A program made the position numbers and the translations under genes. This document shows, piece after piece, positions 60,803-64,000 of a DNA stretch of 64,000 nt; within the stretch, counting starts at the first letter, position 1; each line of letters opens with the position of its first letter. The notes under the pieces are model-generated. The model saw only the letters and a list, made by a program, of their open reading frames with translations, was not told the origin of the DNA and did not search any database. Origin of the DNA: Haliclystus octoradiatus (taxonomy: Eukaryota > Cnidaria > Staurozoa > Stauromedusae > Haliclystidae); NCBI GenBank assembly GCA_916610825.1, contig OU744448.1, positions 21,059,032 through 21,123,031 of the forward strand. Reading direction: 5' to 3'.

Positions 60803-61539
60803 CTTAAATGAGTAAAACAAACAGTAAAATAAAGATGTGCGCAATCCAATACAGCTACAACTAATAACACTGCCATGAATATCCTTAATACTAAGCAGAA
60901 TTACCTAACTGCATTCTGCATATAAACTATAGCTAAACAATGAAGTACATGTATCCGTAGAAGTTTATATGTATTACAAAATTACTGCTATAATTTAAAG
61001 GTATAATTTTACGAATTTCAATTCCATGAACTTAAACATGCAGCCTTTTTGTTTGTCAGATGCCAAGCAAGATTATCTAGCTTCTAGTTATTAATGCTAT
61101 CAAAACAGAGAAATTTAAACAAAAAGACGGGCACCTGCAGTGTACACACAGGAAAATCCATTTGCTAGGGTAGGCTTTTATTCTTGTTTTAAGCAACACA
61201 TTTTCTTAAAACAAGAAAATAAGTGGTGTGAATATTTCATAAAGAATATATTTTCTTGAATCAAGAAAATTTTTCTATGCTAGACTAAAATTGCTTGAAT
61301 TATTGAAATTTGCTAGCCTAGTTTAAATTTGCTTGCTGTCATGTATTTGATTTATAAAAATATAGAGTATCAATTTTGTTAAAATTAGCCCTATAAATTC
61401 ATACTGTTTTGTGCTCTTGGCTCATAAATTCAATATTCTACACTGTTTAACAGTTAGATAATGGATCTTGAAGTAGAAATTATAATATACAGCAAACTTT
61501 TATAATTGATTGAAGTTTCTATTATCTTACGTCTTAGAT
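60803..61539. other. Spacer between SGNH-like gene and satellite
   Basis: No exon is recognised. Short palindromic motifs occur near 61199-61217 (ATTTTCTTAAAACAAGAAA) and 61250-61270 (TTTTCTTGAATCAAGAAAA). From about 61370 sequence weakly resembling the satellite monomer appears. Confidence 0.45.
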
Positions 61540-64000
61540 AACAGATTTAGCCCAAATTAATCTAGCAATCCAGAATAGTTCACAAAATATCATCACGAAG
61601 ATCCACAATGCTTTTTGCTCATAAAATCAAAACTTTTCAAAATTATTTAACAAAACTACTCATTGTAGTTAGCCTATGTGAAATAGATAATATAACTTAT
61701 GTTAATAAATTTAATGATCAGCTGAAGTTCTAATTATGCTGAGGGTACTGATTTTGTTAATAACTACACGATAATTCACAATGTTATTTGCTAATAAATT
61801 CAAAAATTCTCAATATTGTTTGACAAAATTACTCATGGTAGTTAGTTTAGCTTAAGTAAAATAGAAAATATGATTTATTTTGAAAAAATTAAATAATTAG
61901 GTGAAGTTCCAATTATGCTAAGGGTACTGATTTTGTTAATATCAACGCGATAATTCACAATGTTATTTGCTAATAAATTCGAAAATTCTCAATATTGTTT
62001 GACAAAATTACTCATGGTAGTTAGTTTAGCTTAAGTGAAATAGAAAACATGATTTATTTTGAAAAAATTAAATATTTATCTGAAATTCCAATTATGCTAA
62101 GGGTAGGCCTACTGATTTTGTTAATATCAACACGATAATTCACAATGCTATTTGCTAATAAATATAAAAATTCTCAACATTATTCAGCGAAATTGCTTAT
62201 GGTAGTTAGTTTAGCCTAGGTGAAATAGATAATATGATTGAATTTGAAAAAATTTAATGATTAGCTGAAATTCCAATTATGTTAAGGGTATCGATTCAGT
62301 TAATATCAACACAACAATTCAAACTGCTATTTGCTAATAAACTCAAAGCTTCTCAATATTATTTGACAAAATTACTCATGGCAGTTAGTTTAGCTTATGT
62401 GAAATAGAAAATGTGATTTATTTTGAAAATATTCAATAATTAGCTGAAATTCCAATTATGCTAAGGGTACTGATTTTGTAAATATCAACACGATAATTCA
62501 CAATGCTATTTGCTAATAAATTCAAAGCTTCTCAATATTATTTGACAAAATTACTCATGGCAGTTAGTTTAGCTTATGTGAAATAGATAATATGATTTAT
62601 TTTGAAAAAATTCAATAATTAGCTGGAATTCCAATTATGGTAAGGGTACTGATTTTGTTAATATCATCACGATAATTCACAATGCTAATTGCTAATAAAT
62701 TCAAAGCTTCTCAACATTATTCAGCGAAACTGCTTATGGTAGTTAGTTTAGCCTATGTGAAATAGATTATATGGTTGATGTTGAAAAAATTTAATGATTA
62801 GCTGAAATTCCAATTATGTTAAGGGTATCAATTCAGTTAATATCAACAGGATAATTCAAAATGCTATTTACTAATAAATTCAAAGCTTCTCAATATTATT
62901 TGACAAAATTACTCATGGTAGTTAGTTTACCTTATGTGAAATAGAAAATATGATTTATTTTGAAAAAATTAAATAATTAGCTGAAATTCCAATTATGCTA
63001 AGGTACTGATTTTGTGAATATCAACATAATAATTCACAATGCTATTTGCTAATAAATTCAAAATTTCTTAACATTATTCAGCGAAATTGCTTATGGTAGT
63101 TAGTTTAGCGTAGGTGAAATAGATAATATGATTGATGTTGAAAAAATTTAATGATTACTTGAAATTCCAATTATGTTAAGGGTATCGATTTAGTTAATAT
63201 CAACAGGATAATTCACACTGCTAATTGCTAATAAATTCAAAGCTTCTCTATATTATTTGACAAAATTACTCATGGTAGTTAGTTTAGCTTATGTGAAATA
63301 GAAAATGTGATTTATTTTGAAAATATTCAATAATTAGCTGAAATTCCAATTATGCTAAGGGTACTGATTTTGTAAATATCAACACGATAATTCACAATGC
63401 TATTTGCTAATAAATTCAAAGCTTCTCAATATTATTTGACATAATTACTCATGGCAGTTAGTTTAGCTTATGTGAAATAGATAATATGATTTATTTTGAA
63501 AAAATTCAATAATTAGCTGGAATTCCAATTATGGTAAGGGTACTGATTTTGTTAATATCATCATGATAATTCACAATGCTAATTGCTAATAAATTCAAAG
63601 CTTCTCAACATTATTCAGCAAAACTGCTTATGGTAGTTAGTTTAGCCTATGTGAAATAGATTATATGGTTGATGTTGAAAAAATTTAATGATTAGCTGAA
63701 ATTCCAATTATGTTAAGGGTATCAATTCAGTTAAAATCAACAGGATAATTCAAAATGCTATTTACTAATAAATTCAAAGCTTCTCAATATTATTTGACAA
63801 AATTACTCATGGTAATTAGTTTAGCTTATGTGAAATAGAAAATATGATTTATTTTGAAAAAATTAAATAATTAGCTGAAATTCCAATTATGCTAAGGTAC
63901 TGGTTTTGTGAATATCAACACAATAATTCACAATGCTATTTGCTAATAAATTCAAAATTTCTCAACATTATTCAGCGAAATTGCTTATGGTAGTTAGTTT
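61540..64000. repeat. Satellite of about 180-bp monomers with a 5-monomer higher-order repeat
   Basis: The block AATTCCAATTATG recurs at about 61906, 62086, 62270, 62449, 62628, 62808, 62986, 63165, 63345, 63524, 63704 and 63882, a period of 179-184 bp. Variant markers repeat with a period of five monomers (about 896 bp), for example GGTAAGGG at 62637 and 63533, and TTGTGAAT at about 63010 and 63905. The first monomers (61540-61900) are diverged, as is usual at an array edge. The array continues past the window. Confidence 0.93.

Overview
The window is eukaryotic and metazoan. It is AT-rich, has spliced genes with GT..AG introns, single-exon rhodopsin-class receptors, a tRNA-derived SINE, and LINE, Penelope-like, Ty1/copia and P-element/THAP9-like transposons. 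The mix suggests a marine invertebrate (cnidarian or tunicate are my first guesses), but no gene here fixes the phylum.

Layout. Positions 1-39,500 are a set of large repeats of one ancestral segment, of two kinds. 'A' blocks (1-7,930; 13,674-15,432, cut by a gap; 21,361-30,520) are transposon wreckage: a TTA array, a small LINE-like ORF, a 5'-truncated LINE, a broken P-element/THAP9 transposase carrying a MITE, an unidentified decayed ORF and a Penelope-like fragment. 'B' blocks (7,931-12,948; 15,633-20,651; 35,455-39,480) each hold one intronless GPCR. B1 and B2 look identical over most of their length. B3 differs by a few SNPs and lacks several insertions, so it serves as an outgroup that shows empty sites. 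A 200-N scaffold gap (15,433-15,632) replaces about 5.8 kb of the second A block, so part of this tandem array could be an assembly artefact. A nearly intact copia element (30,663-35,269) sits inside the Penelope-like fragment of the third A block, and a CR1/L2/Jockey-like LINE (27,407-28,977) interrupts another ORF there.

Positions 39,500-55,400 hold four further, divergent paralogues of the same receptor family (40,931; 48,341; 50,124; 54,370), all on the + strand. Between them on the - strand are a four-exon integrase-core (DDE) gene with one in-frame stop, and a decayed alpha-kinase-type gene fragment. The seven receptors form one local gene family. They have DRY, NPxxY, D2.50 and N1.50, but CYxP instead of CWxP, a very short second extracellular loop without cysteine, and no obvious TM4 Trp or TM5 Pro, which resembles the MECA-type class A receptors.

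Positions 56,100-64,000 contain a composite element whose three terminal-repeat copies carry hammerhead-ribozyme-like motifs around an ORF with an internal protein duplication, a full SINE with perfect 11-bp target duplications, a three-exon SGNH/PC-esterase-like gene on the - strand, and an approximately 180-bp satellite with a 5-monomer higher-order repeat running off the window end.
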